The position numbers were made by a program, and so were the translations under genes. The notes under the pieces are model-generated. The model was not told the origin of the DNA. It ran no database searches and saw only the letters and a program-made list of their open reading frames with translations. A DNA stretch of 8,036 nt from Pseudomonadota bacterium. Lineage in GTDB: Bacteria > Pseudomonadota > Gammaproteobacteria > Burkholderiales > Thiobacillaceae. Location: contig JAJYXA010000155.1 in the NCBI GenBank assembly GCA_021791235.1, forward strand, positions 1 through 8,036. The letters are read 5' to 3'. Below are positions 1 to 5,984 of the stretch, in pieces; position 1 is the first letter of the stretch; every line of letters starts with the position of its first letter.

Positions 1-983
1 CCGGCACCCTGCGCAAGTTCTGCGACATCTGGGAGAAGCACGGCTCCGGCCTGATCGCCTTCCACGGCCAGTCGGGCGACATCATGTTCCAGGGCTGCAC
101 TTCCGAGAACGTCCAGGGCGCCTTCGACGAATTGAATGAAATGGGCTTCGACATGGGCGGCGCCGGTCCCTCGGTGCGCACCTCGATGGCCTGCGTCGGC
201 GCGGCGCGCTGCGAACAGTCCTGCTACGACGAGGGCAAGGCGCTGCGCGCCGTGGTCAATGCCACCCTCGACGACCTGCACCGGCCGGCATTGCCCTACA
301 AGTTCAAGTTCAAGTTCTCCGGCTGCCCGAACGACTGCATGAACTCGATCCAGCGCTCGGACATGGCCGTGATCGGCACCTGGCGCGACAACATGCGCAC
401 CGACGAGGCCCTGGCCAAGAAGTGGTTCGCCAAGCACGGCATGAACGAACTGGTCAACGACGTCATCTCCCGCTGCCCGACCAAGGCGATCCAGCTGAAG
501 GAGATCAAGTCGGTCGCCAAAGGCGCCAGCATCTCCAGCGTCGCGGTCAGCGACAGCCTGGCCCTGGAGATCGACAACAAGGACTGCGTCCGCTGCATGC
601 ACTGCATCAACGTCATGACCGGAGCCCTGGCCGCCGGCACCGACAAGGGCGCGACCATCCTGGTCGGCGGCAAGCGCACGCTGAAGATCGGCGACCTGAT
701 GGGCACCGTGGCCGTCCCCTTCCTGAAATTGCAGAACGACGAGGACTACGAGCAGCTGGTCGAACTCGGGCAGAAGATGATCGACTTCTTCGCCGAGAAC
801 GCCCTGGAGCACGAGCGTACCGGCGAGATGATCGAGCGCATCGGCCTGGTCAACTTCCTCGAAGGCATCGGCCTGGACATCGACGCCAACATGGTGTCCG
901 CACCGCGCACCAATCCCTACGTCCGCATGGACGGCTGGGACGAGGAGGTCGCCAAGATCAACGCCAAGAAGGCTGCGGCTTAA
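1..983 (+). CDS. dsrA: Reverse-type dissimilatory sulfite reductase alpha subunit DsrA (5'-truncated)
   Basis: Alpha subunit of the cytoplasmic siroheme sulfite reductase, which in sulfur oxidisers forms sulfite from DsrC-bound or reduced sulfur. The frame is open from base 3, giving 326 residues; the family is about 415, so roughly 90 N-terminal residues lie outside the window. The ATG at 84 is internal, because similarity to DsrA continues upstream of it. Cys64-x5-Cys70 and Cys108-x3-Cys112 (numbered from base 3) form the siroheme-linked [4Fe-4S] site; the spacing 6/38/4 equals that of Desulfovibrio vulgaris DsrA (Cys177/183/221/225). The inserted ferredoxin domain uses Cys195-x2-Cys198-x2-Cys201 plus an upstream Cys158 (RCPTKAI), the usual DsrA arrangement. 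It is followed 36 bases later by dsrB, its heterotetramer partner. Identification is firm; the oxidative assignment rests on the neighbouring genes. Confidence 0.97.
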   Translation, partial: GTLRKFCDIWEKHGSGLIAFHGQSGDIMFQGCTSENVQGAFDELNEMGFDMGGAGPSVRTSMACVGAARCEQSCYDEGKALRAVVNATLDDLHRPALPYKFKFKFSGCPNDCMNSIQRSDMAVIGTWRDNMRTDEALAKKWFAKHGMNELVNDVISRCPTKAIQLKEIKSVAKGASISSVAVSDSLALEIDNKDCVRCMHCINVMTGALAAGTDKGATILVGGKRTLKIGDLMGTVAVPFLKLQNDEDYEQLVELGQKMIDFFAENALEHERTGEMIERIGLVNFLEGIGLDIDANMVSAPRTNPYVRMDGWDEEVAKINAKKAAA

Positions 984-1019
984 GGCCATTAGCCAGTCTG
1001 ACATCACCGGAGAGAAATT

Positions 1020-2096
1020 ATGGCTCAAGCTCAAATCCGTCGTGCGATCGAATCCGGCGTACCGGATCACATGCCCTACCTGCATCCGAAGCTCGCCCAG
1101 AACTACGGCAACTGGAAGTACCACGACCGTCCCCGTCCCGGCGTGCTGCACCACGTCTCGCACAGCGGCGACGAGGTATGGACGGTGCGCGCCGGCACGC
1201 AGCGGCAGATGGACGTACACACCATCCGGAAGCTGTGCGACATCGCCGACCAGTTCGCGGAAGGCCGCGTCCGCTTCACCATCCGTTCCAACATCGAGTT
1301 CATGGTCGGATCGGAAGCCAAGGTGGCGCCGCTGATCGCCGCTCTGGGCAAGCACGGCTTCCCGGTCGGCGGCACCGGCAACTCGGTGTCGATGATCTCG
1401 CACACCCAGGGCTGGCTGCATTGCGACATTCCCGGCACCGACGCCTCGGGCGTGGTGAAGTCGCTGATGGACGAGCTGCACGAGGAATTCATCCGCGAGG
1501 AGATGCCCAACCGCGTCCATCTGTCCACCTCCTGCTGCGAGATCAACTGCGGCGGCCAGGCCGACATCGCCATCATCATCCAGCATACCAAGCCGCCGGT
1601 GATCAACCACGAACTGGTGGCCAACGTCTGCGAGCGGCCGACGGTGGTGGCGCGCTGCCCGGTGGCGGCGATCCGTCCGGCGATGGTCAACGGCAAGCCC
1701 TCGCTCGAAGTCGACGAGAAGAAGTGCATCTGCTGCGGCGCCTGCTATCCGCCCTGCCCGCCGATGCAGATCAACGACCCGGAGAACTCCAAGCTGGCGA
1801 TCTGGGTCGGCGGCAAGAACGCCAATGCGCGCGGCAAGCCGACCTTCATGAAGATGGTGACCTCGGGCCTGCCCAACAACGCGCCGCGCTGGCCCGAAGT
1901 GGCGGCCGTGGTGAAGAACATCCTGCACGTCTACAAGGACGACGCCCGCCCCTGGGAGCGCATGGCCGACTGGATCGAGCGCATCGGCTGGCCGCGCTTC
2001 TTCGAGAAGACCGGGCTGCCCTTCACCAAGTACCTGATCGACGACTGGCGCGGCGCGCGGGCCAACCTCAACGCCTCGACGCATATCCGCTTCTAA
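1020..2096 (+). CDS. dsrB: Reverse-type dissimilatory sulfite reductase beta subunit DsrB
   Basis: Beta subunit of the DsrA2B2 sulfite reductase, 358 residues, full length for the family. The start is ATG 1020 with GGAGAG at 1009-1014, five bases upstream. Cys135, Cys172, Cys173 and Cys177 bind the cluster coupled to the catalytic siroheme; their spacing (37/1/4) is the same as D. vulgaris CysB151/188/189/193. The ferredoxin domain has Cys213 (RCPVAAI) and Cys236-x2-Cys239-x2-Cys242-x3-Cys246. With DsrA it catalyses the six-electron interconversion of sulfite and sulfide-level sulfur, here presumably in the oxidising direction. The stop codon runs into the ribosome binding site of dsrE, and no dsrD gene follows, unlike in sulfate reducers. 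All metal ligands I can check are present. Confidence 0.98.
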   Translation: MAQAQIRRAIESGVPDHMPYLHPKLAQNYGNWKYHDRPRPGVLHHVSHSGDEVWTVRAGTQRQMDVHTIRKLCDIADQFAEGRVRFTIRSNIEFMVGSEAKVAPLIAALGKHGFPVGGTGNSVSMISHTQGWLHCDIPGTDASGVVKSLMDELHEEFIREEMPNRVHLSTSCCEINCGGQADIAIIIQHTKPPVINHELVANVCERPTVVARCPVAAIRPAMVNGKPSLEVDEKKCICCGACYPPCPPMQINDPENSKLAIWVGGKNANARGKPTFMKMVTSGLPNNAPRWPEVAAVVKNILHVYKDDARPWERMADWIERIGWPRFFEKTGLPFTKYLIDDWRGARANLNASTHIRF

Positions 2097-2107
2097 AGGA
2101 CGACTGG

Positions 2108-2467
2108 ATGAAATTTGGCATTCTGGTCAATGAAGGACCCTACCAGCACCAAGCCTCCGATTCCGCCTACCTGTTCTGCAAGGCGGCGCTGGAGAAGGGC
2201 CACGAGATTCACCGCGTGTTCTTCTATCACGACGGGGTGAATAACGCGACCCGGCTCACCGAGCCGCCGCTGGACGACCGCAACATCGTGACCCGCTGGA
2301 GCAAGCTGGCCGAGGAATACCAGCTGGACCTGGTGGTCTGCGTCGCCGCGGCGCTGCGCCGCGGCATCGTAGACGAGAATCTGGCGCCGGGCTTCCGCAT
2401 CTCGGGCCTCGGGCAACTGGTCGAGAGCGGCATCGAGGCGGACCGCGTGGTCACATTTGGCGACTGA
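2108..2467 (+). CDS. dsrE: Sulfurtransferase subunit DsrE
   Basis: Subunit of the cytoplasmic hexameric sulfurtransferase DsrE2F2H2, homologous to TusD of the tRNA-thiolation TusBCD complex. It passes persulfide sulfur on to DsrC. The protein is 119 residues. Cys78, in LDLVVCVAAALRRGI, is at the same position as the sulfur-binding Cys78 of A. vinosum DsrE; a second cysteine is Cys24. The start at ATG 2108 is chosen because AAAGGA at 2095-2100 lies seven bases upstream and the protein then begins MKFGILVNEGPY, as the family does. The frame is open far upstream but that part overlaps dsrB and is not coding. The gene begins 11 bases after the dsrB stop. DsrE with the active cysteine, next to F and H, is a hallmark of sulfur oxidisers. 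Confidence 0.96.
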   Translation: MKFGILVNEGPYQHQASDSAYLFCKAALEKGHEIHRVFFYHDGVNNATRLTEPPLDDRNIVTRWSKLAEEYQLDLVVCVAAALRRGIVDENLAPGFRISGLGQLVESGIEADRVVTFGD

Positions 2468-2480
2468 GGATAGAGAAAAA

Positions 2481-2849
2481 ATGGAAGGCGCAATCAAGAA
2501 ATTCATGTTCGTCAATCGCAAAGCGCCCTACGGCACCGTCTATGCCCTGGAGTCGCTGGAGGTGGTGCTGATCTCGGCCGCCTTCGACCAGGACGTCAGC
2601 CTGGCCTTTCTCGACGACGGCGTCTATCAGTTGAAGAAGGGCCAGCAGACCAAGGGCATCGAGACCAAGAACTTCTCGCCGATCTACCGGGCGCTCGACG
2701 GCTACGATATCGAGAAGCTCTATGTCGAGCGCGAGGCGCTGGCTGCGCGCGGCCTCTCCGAGGAAGACCTGCTGGTCGACGTCACCGTGCTGTCGCGCGC
2801 CGAGATGGGCGCGTTGATGGACGAGCAGGACGTGGTACTGAGCTTTTAA
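2481..2849 (+). CDS. dsrF: Sulfurtransferase subunit DsrF
   Basis: TusC-like subunit of the DsrEFH sulfurtransferase, 122 residues, with family hallmarks FVNRKAPYG (10-18), AAFDQDV (33-39) and FLDDGVYQL (43-51). The start is set at ATG 2481, with GAGGA at 2466-2470 ten bases upstream and overlapping the dsrE TGA. An in-frame TTG at 2457 would add eight residues that resemble no DsrF N terminus and would overlap dsrE. The protein has no cysteine at all, so it cannot carry sulfur covalently; its role is probably structural within the hexamer, with DsrE providing the active thiol. It lies between dsrE (13-base gap) and dsrH (12-base gap) in one transcription unit. Confidence 0.95.
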   Translation: MEGAIKKFMFVNRKAPYGTVYALESLEVVLISAAFDQDVSLAFLDDGVYQLKKGQQTKGIETKNFSPIYRALDGYDIEKLYVEREALAARGLSEEDLLVDVTVLSRAEMGALMDEQDVVLSF

Positions 2850-2861
2850 AGGAATAATTGC

Positions 2862-3158
2862 ATGCTGCACATCATCAACAAGTCGCCGCTGGAAAAGAAT
2901 GCCCTGGAGTCCTGCCTCTCGGTGGCGACGGCGGGCAGCACCCTCCTGCTGATCGAGGACGCCGTCTATGCCGCGACCCGCGGCAACGCCTTCGAAGCCA
3001 GGCTGCAGGCGGCGCAGGGCCGCTGCAAGATCTGCGTGCTCACCCCGGACCTGGAGGCGCGCGGCATGGCCGACCGCCTGATGGCCGGCGTCACCGGCAT
3101 CGATTACGGCGGCTTCGTCGATCTGGCCGCCGAACAAAAGTGCCAGTCTTGGCTTTGA
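2862..3158 (+). CDS. dsrH: Sulfurtransferase subunit DsrH
   Basis: TusB-like third subunit of DsrEFH, 98 residues, opening with MLHIINKSPLEKNALESCL and ending in a hydrophobic -SWL tail typical of the family. Cys18 aligns with A. vinosum DsrH Cys20, the conserved cysteine reported in that protein. Three further cysteines are present: a Cys55-x2-Cys58 pair (CKIC) and Cys94. The CxxC pair is not a family hallmark that I know of. The start is ATG 2862 with AAAGGA at 2848-2853, which overlaps the dsrF stop. It is the last gene of the tight A-B-E-F-H block; an 84-base gap separates it from dsrC, its downstream partner in sulfur transfer. Confidence 0.95.
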   Translation: MLHIINKSPLEKNALESCLSVATAGSTLLLIEDAVYAATRGNAFEARLQAAQGRCKICVLTPDLEARGMADRLMAGVTGIDYGGFVDLAAEQKCQSWL

Positions 3159-3226
3159 CAACGCGGCAATAACATCGCCCCGGGGCGAGCATTAACCCGG
3201 GCTTTCAACAGGGTCATACCCTTTTT
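3155..3226 (+). promoter_or_regulatory. dsrH-dsrC intergenic region with hairpins and a -35-like box
   Basis: The gap ahead of dsrC holds three visible elements. A perfect sigma70 -35 consensus TTGACA lies at 3155-3160, over the dsrH stop, but no convincing -10 follows at 16-18 bases. A perfect 14-base palindrome, TCGCCCCGGGGCGA, lies at 3175-3188; its 3' part can instead join a hairpin with arms 3177-3184 and 3196-3202 (seven G-C pairs, one bulge, 11-base loop). A small hairpin AGGGT-CAT-ACCCT at 3210-3222 runs into a T tract ending at 3226. These could form an internal promoter, an attenuator or an mRNA processing point that lets dsrC be expressed differently from dsrABEFH. An internal dsrC promoter has been reported in A. 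vinosum; here the function is inferred. Confidence 0.35.
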
Positions 3227-3242
3227 CACCAGGAGACAAATC

Positions 3243-3578
3243 ATGGCAACAATCGAAGTGGGCGGCAAATCCTACGATACCGACGAAGAAGGTTATCTGA
3301 CCGATCTTTCCCAATGGAACGAGGAGGTCGGCAAATTCCTGGCGCAGCAGGAGAACGTCGACATGACCGAACAGCACTGGGAAGTCGTGAACTTCCTGCG
3401 CGAGTACTACAACGAGTTCCAGATCGCACCGGCGGTCCGCGTGCTGACCAAGGCCATCGGCAAGAAGCTCGGCGCCGACAAGGGCAACAGCCAGTACCTC
3501 TACGAACTGTTCCCCTACGGCCCGGCCAAGCAGGCGTGCAAGATCGCCGGCCTGCCCAAGCCCACCGGCTGCGTCTGA
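3243..3578 (+). CDS. dsrC: Sulfur carrier protein DsrC
   Basis: Small cytoplasmic sulfur carrier of the TusE/DsrC family, 111 residues. The flexible C-terminal arm has both redox cysteines: the penultimate Cys110 and Cys99 ten residues before it (Cys-x10-Cys, ending TGCV), which defines true DsrC rather than TusE, which keeps only the last. The segment GADKGNSQYLYELFPYGPAKQAC matches the DsrC core and insertion. DsrC accepts sulfur from DsrE, presents it to DsrAB, and is recycled through DsrMKJOP. The start is ATG 3243, with a strong AGGAGA at 3231-3236 six bases upstream. The flanking gaps (84 and 128 bases) are the longest in the window and each can form hairpins, consistent with independently tuned expression. 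Confidence 0.98.
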   Translation: MATIEVGGKSYDTDEEGYLTDLSQWNEEVGKFLAQQENVDMTEQHWEVVNFLREYYNEFQIAPAVRVLTKAIGKKLGADKGNSQYLYELFPYGPAKQACKIAGLPKPTGCV

Positions 3579-3706
3579 TTCAGCGTCGTGATCGGTCCGA
3601 TGGCTTCGCCCCCCGCGCCCCGCGTTTCGTCGCGGCGGTCGTCGCGCTCGCGGCCCGATTCCTCAGCGGAATACCTATCGTGCATACCGTGCAATAAGGT
3701 ACGACC
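3579..3706 (+). promoter_or_regulatory. dsrC-dsrM intergenic region; hairpin over the dsrM ribosome binding site
   Basis: The 128-base gap carries no plausible gene. A GC-rich hairpin CCGCG-TTTCGT-CGCGG lies at 3620-3635. Closer to dsrM, 3672-3678 (TACCTAT) can pair with 3694-3701 (ATAAGGTA) through seven pairs with one bulged A. Above a two-base bulge (3679-3680) a second stem TGCA/TGCA pairs 3681-3684 with 3690-3693 around a five-base loop. The paired 3' arm includes AAGG at 3696-3699, the only Shine-Dalgarno-like sequence before ATG 3707. This predicts that folding of the mRNA could limit dsrM translation relative to dsrC. The pairing is directly visible; its regulatory role is inference. 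Confidence 0.35.
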
Positions 3707-4438
3707 ATGACCGCCGCCACCCTGTTCTTCATCGCCTTGTTCTATCTCGCCGCCACCGTTCTGGTGCTCGGCCTGATCTGGAAGATCGCCGACTACGCGC
3801 GCACCCCGGCGCCGCTCCTGATCCCGACCACGCCGGCGCCGACGACCCGTGGCGGCGTGGCGCTGCGCATGCTGCGCGAGGTGGCGCTGTTCGAGAGCCT
3901 GTTCAAATCCAACCTGTGGCTGTGGGCCTGCGGCTGGCTGTTCCACATCGGGCTGGCGCTGGAACTGATCCGCCACCTGCGCTACTTCACCCAGCCGGTG
4001 TGGACCTGGGTCGTCCTGCTCCAGCCCTTCGGCATCTACGGCGGCATGGTGATGCTGGCGGGACTGGCCGGACTATGGGTGCGGCGCCTGTTCGTCGAGC
4101 GCATCCGCTACATCTCGACGCCCTCCGACCACCTGATGCTGCTGCTCATCATCGCCATCGCGGTCTCCGGCCTGACCCTGAAGTTTTTCATCCGCACCGA
4201 CATCGTCGGCGTGAAGGAATTCTTCCTCGGCCTGATGCGCTTCGACTGGCAGCCGCTGCCCGCCGACGGCCTGCTCTACGTGCATCTCACCCTGGTGGCG
4301 ATGCTGATGCTGGTTTTCCCCTTCAGCAAGCTGTTGCACGCGCCCGGCGTGTTCTTCTCGCCGTCCCGCAATCAGGCAGACAATCCGCGCGAGGCGAGAC
4401 ATCTCTCGTCCTGGGCGGCGAAGATGGAGGCCAAGTAA
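3707..4438 (+). CDS. dsrM: Membrane cytochrome b subunit DsrM
   Basis: Integral membrane b-type cytochrome of the DsrMKJOP complex, related to NarI/HdrE, 243 residues as in other sulfur oxidisers. Five hydrophobic segments are visible near residues 4-26, 70-88, 102-124, 143-159 and 189-209. Membrane-associated histidines that may ligate heme b are His80, His142, His193 and His211; I cannot say which pair up. It links DsrK on the cytoplasmic face to the quinone pool and, with DsrJOP, to the periplasm. The start is ATG 3707 with AAGG at 3696-3699. The charged C-terminal tail ends in a stop directly abutting the dsrK start, and GGAGG inside its last codons serves dsrK, so M and K are probably translationally coupled. 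Confidence 0.95.
   Translation: MTAATLFFIALFYLAATVLVLGLIWKIADYARTPAPLLIPTTPAPTTRGGVALRMLREVALFESLFKSNLWLWACGWLFHIGLALELIRHLRYFTQPVWTWVVLLQPFGIYGGMVMLAGLAGLWVRRLFVERIRYISTPSDHLMLLLIIAIAVSGLTLKFFIRTDIVGVKEFFLGLMRFDWQPLPADGLLYVHLTLVAMLMLVFPFSKLLHAPGVFFSPSRNQADNPREARHLSSWAAKMEAK
4426..4430 (+). promoter_or_regulatory. dsrK ribosome binding site inside dsrM
   Basis: GGAGG, a strong Shine-Dalgarno sequence, lies in the last codons of dsrM, eight bases before ATG 4439. The dsrM stop TAA (4436-4438) touches the dsrK start with no bases between them, which fixes the dsrK start and suggests translational coupling of the two interacting subunits. Confidence 0.8.
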
Positions 4439-5968
4439 ATGGCCGGTCCCGAGATCAAGGCGCCCGCGCTGCGCGAGTATCCCGTCATCCCGACGCTCCA
4501 CCCGGGCGCGATGGCCGAAACCAAGTCCTTCCTCGCCAATGAAAAAGTGCAGGAGGAGATCGGCTTTCCGGGAACGCTCCCCGACGATTGGCACGACCGA
4601 GCCATCGGCAAGATGGGCGAGCTGCTCGGCAAGTACCGCTCGCTCAGGGTGTTCATGGACGCTTGCGTGCATTGCGGCGCCTGTTCCGACAAGTGCCACT
4701 ACTTCATCGGCACCAGCGACCCGAAGAACATGCCGGTGGCGCGCCAGGATCTGATGCGCAGCGTCTATCGCCGCCACTTCACCCTGGCCGGCAAGCTGGT
4801 GCCCCGCCTGGTCGGCGCCCGCGAACTGACGCGCGAGGTGCTGGACGAGTGGTACAACTACTACTATCAGTGCTCGGAGTGCCGCCGCTGTTCGGTGTTC
4901 TGCCCCTACGGCATCGATACCGCCGAGGTCACCATGGCCGCCCGGGAGATCCTCGATACGGTCGGCATCGGCCAGAAGTACACCAGCGAGATCATCGGCA
5001 AGGTGCACAAGATCGGCAACAACCTCGGCCTGCCCGGGCCGGCGCTGGAAAACACCCTGGAAGGACTGGAGGAGGACGTCAAGGAGGATACCGGCGTCGC
5101 GGTGCGCTATCCGCTCGACGTCAAGGGCGCCGAGGTGCTGCTGGTCACCCCCTCCGCCGACTTCTTCGCCGAGCCGCACATTGAGAGCCTGATCGGCTAC
5201 GGCAAGGTGTTCCACGCCGCCGGCATTTCCTGGACCTTGTCGTCCAAGGCGTCCGAGGCCGGCAACTTCGGCATGTTCATCGGCAATTACGAGCAGCTGA
5301 GGAAGATCGCCATGCGGGTGCGCGAGGCGGCGCTGGATCTCGGCGTCAAGCGCATCGTCGTCGGCGAATGCGGCCACGCCTGGCGCGTCGCCTACAGCTT
5401 CTGGAACACCCTGACCGGCATCGGCGACGGCGCCCACGATCCCTTCGCGATCCAGCTGCAAAGCCAGCTCGACCACCGCTACCGCCAGCCGATGCACATC
5501 TGCGAGCTGACCTGGGACCTGATCCAGCAGGGCGCGATCTCCTTCGACAAGGAAGCCAACGATCACCGCATCATCACCTTCCACGATTCCTGCAACGTCG
5601 CCCGCGCCTCGCGCATGGGCGACATGCCCGGCGGCCAGTTCGTGATCCCGCGCGCGATCATCAAGGCGGCGGCCAACCACTACGTCGAGATGGCGCCGGG
5701 CACCACCCACGAGCAGACCTTCTGCTGCGGCGGCGGCGGCGGCCTGCTCACCGACGACCTGCTCGATCTGCGCATCAAGGGCGCATTGCCGCGGATGGAG
5801 ACGCTGACCCAGGTGGCCAGCGGCCAGGGCGTGAATTTCATGGCAACCATCTGCGCCATCTGCAAGGCGCAATTCACCAAGATCCTGCCCTATTACGGCT
5901 TCAAGATGGGCATGGTCGGCGGCGTGCACCAGCTGGTCAGCACCGCGATCAAGCTCGGCGATAAATAA
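4439..5968 (+). CDS. dsrK: HdrD-like iron-sulfur protein DsrK
   Basis: Catalytic, cytoplasm-facing subunit of DsrMKJOP, similar to heterodisulfide reductase HdrD, 509 residues. Two classical [4Fe-4S] motifs occur at Cys76-x2-Cys79-x2-Cys82-x3-Cys86 and Cys145-x2-Cys148-x2-Cys151-x3-Cys155. A C-terminal CCG domain has Cys385 (HDSC), the pair Cys429-Cys430 followed by a glycine run, and Cys472-x2-Cys475. This is the ligand pattern of the noncubane [4Fe-4S] site that handles disulfides in HdrB/HdrD. Cys311 (GECGHAW) belongs to the first CCG-like repeat, which is degenerate, as is usual in DsrK. DsrK is thought to act on DsrC disulfide or trisulfide and exchange electrons with cytochrome b DsrM, encoded immediately upstream. 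There is no signal peptide or membrane segment. Confidence 0.97.
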   Translation: MAGPEIKAPALREYPVIPTLHPGAMAETKSFLANEKVQEEIGFPGTLPDDWHDRAIGKMGELLGKYRSLRVFMDACVHCGACSDKCHYFIGTSDPKNMPVARQDLMRSVYRRHFTLAGKLVPRLVGARELTREVLDEWYNYYYQCSECRRCSVFCPYGIDTAEVTMAAREILDTVGIGQKYTSEIIGKVHKIGNNLGLPGPALENTLEGLEEDVKEDTGVAVRYPLDVKGAEVLLVTPSADFFAEPHIESLIGYGKVFHAAGISWTLSSKASEAGNFGMFIGNYEQLRKIAMRVREAALDLGVKRIVVGECGHAWRVAYSFWNTLTGIGDGAHDPFAIQLQSQLDHRYRQPMHICELTWDLIQQGAISFDKEANDHRIITFHDSCNVARASRMGDMPGGQFVIPRAIIKAAANHYVEMAPGTTHEQTFCCGGGGGLLTDDLLDLRIKGALPRMETLTQVASGQGVNFMATICAICKAQFTKILPYYGFKMGMVGGVHQLVSTAIKLGDK

Positions 5969-5984
5969 AACTTCGGAGACCAAC

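Noticed and set aside
300..317. Three tandem copies of AAGTTC in dsrA.
   Set aside because: They encode the KFKFKF stretch just before the SGCPNDC siroheme motif, part of the conserved DsrA sequence; three copies are too few to argue for a functional DNA repeat.
585..608. A ferredoxin motif in DsrA that seems to lack its fourth cysteine.
   Set aside because: In DsrA proteins the remaining ligand is supplied upstream, here by Cys158 in RCPTKAI, so the cluster site is complete.
422..2107. A plus-strand frame open through dsrA and dsrB and continuous with dsrE, suggesting a 681-residue fusion.
   Set aside because: The upstream part is an Arg/Pro/Gln-rich out-of-frame reading of dsrA and dsrB. 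DsrE similarity begins exactly at ATG 2108, which has its own ribosome binding site.
3591..3601. Dyad ATCGGTCCGAT just after dsrC, considered as an operator.
   Set aside because: Its central single base allows no RNA hairpin, it has no second copy in the window, and an 11-base dyad in GC-rich DNA is weak evidence alone.
5721..5745. A run of GGC triplets in dsrK, resembling a microsatellite.
   Set aside because: It encodes the glycines following the CCG motif of the noncubane cluster domain and is explained by protein conservation and codon preference.
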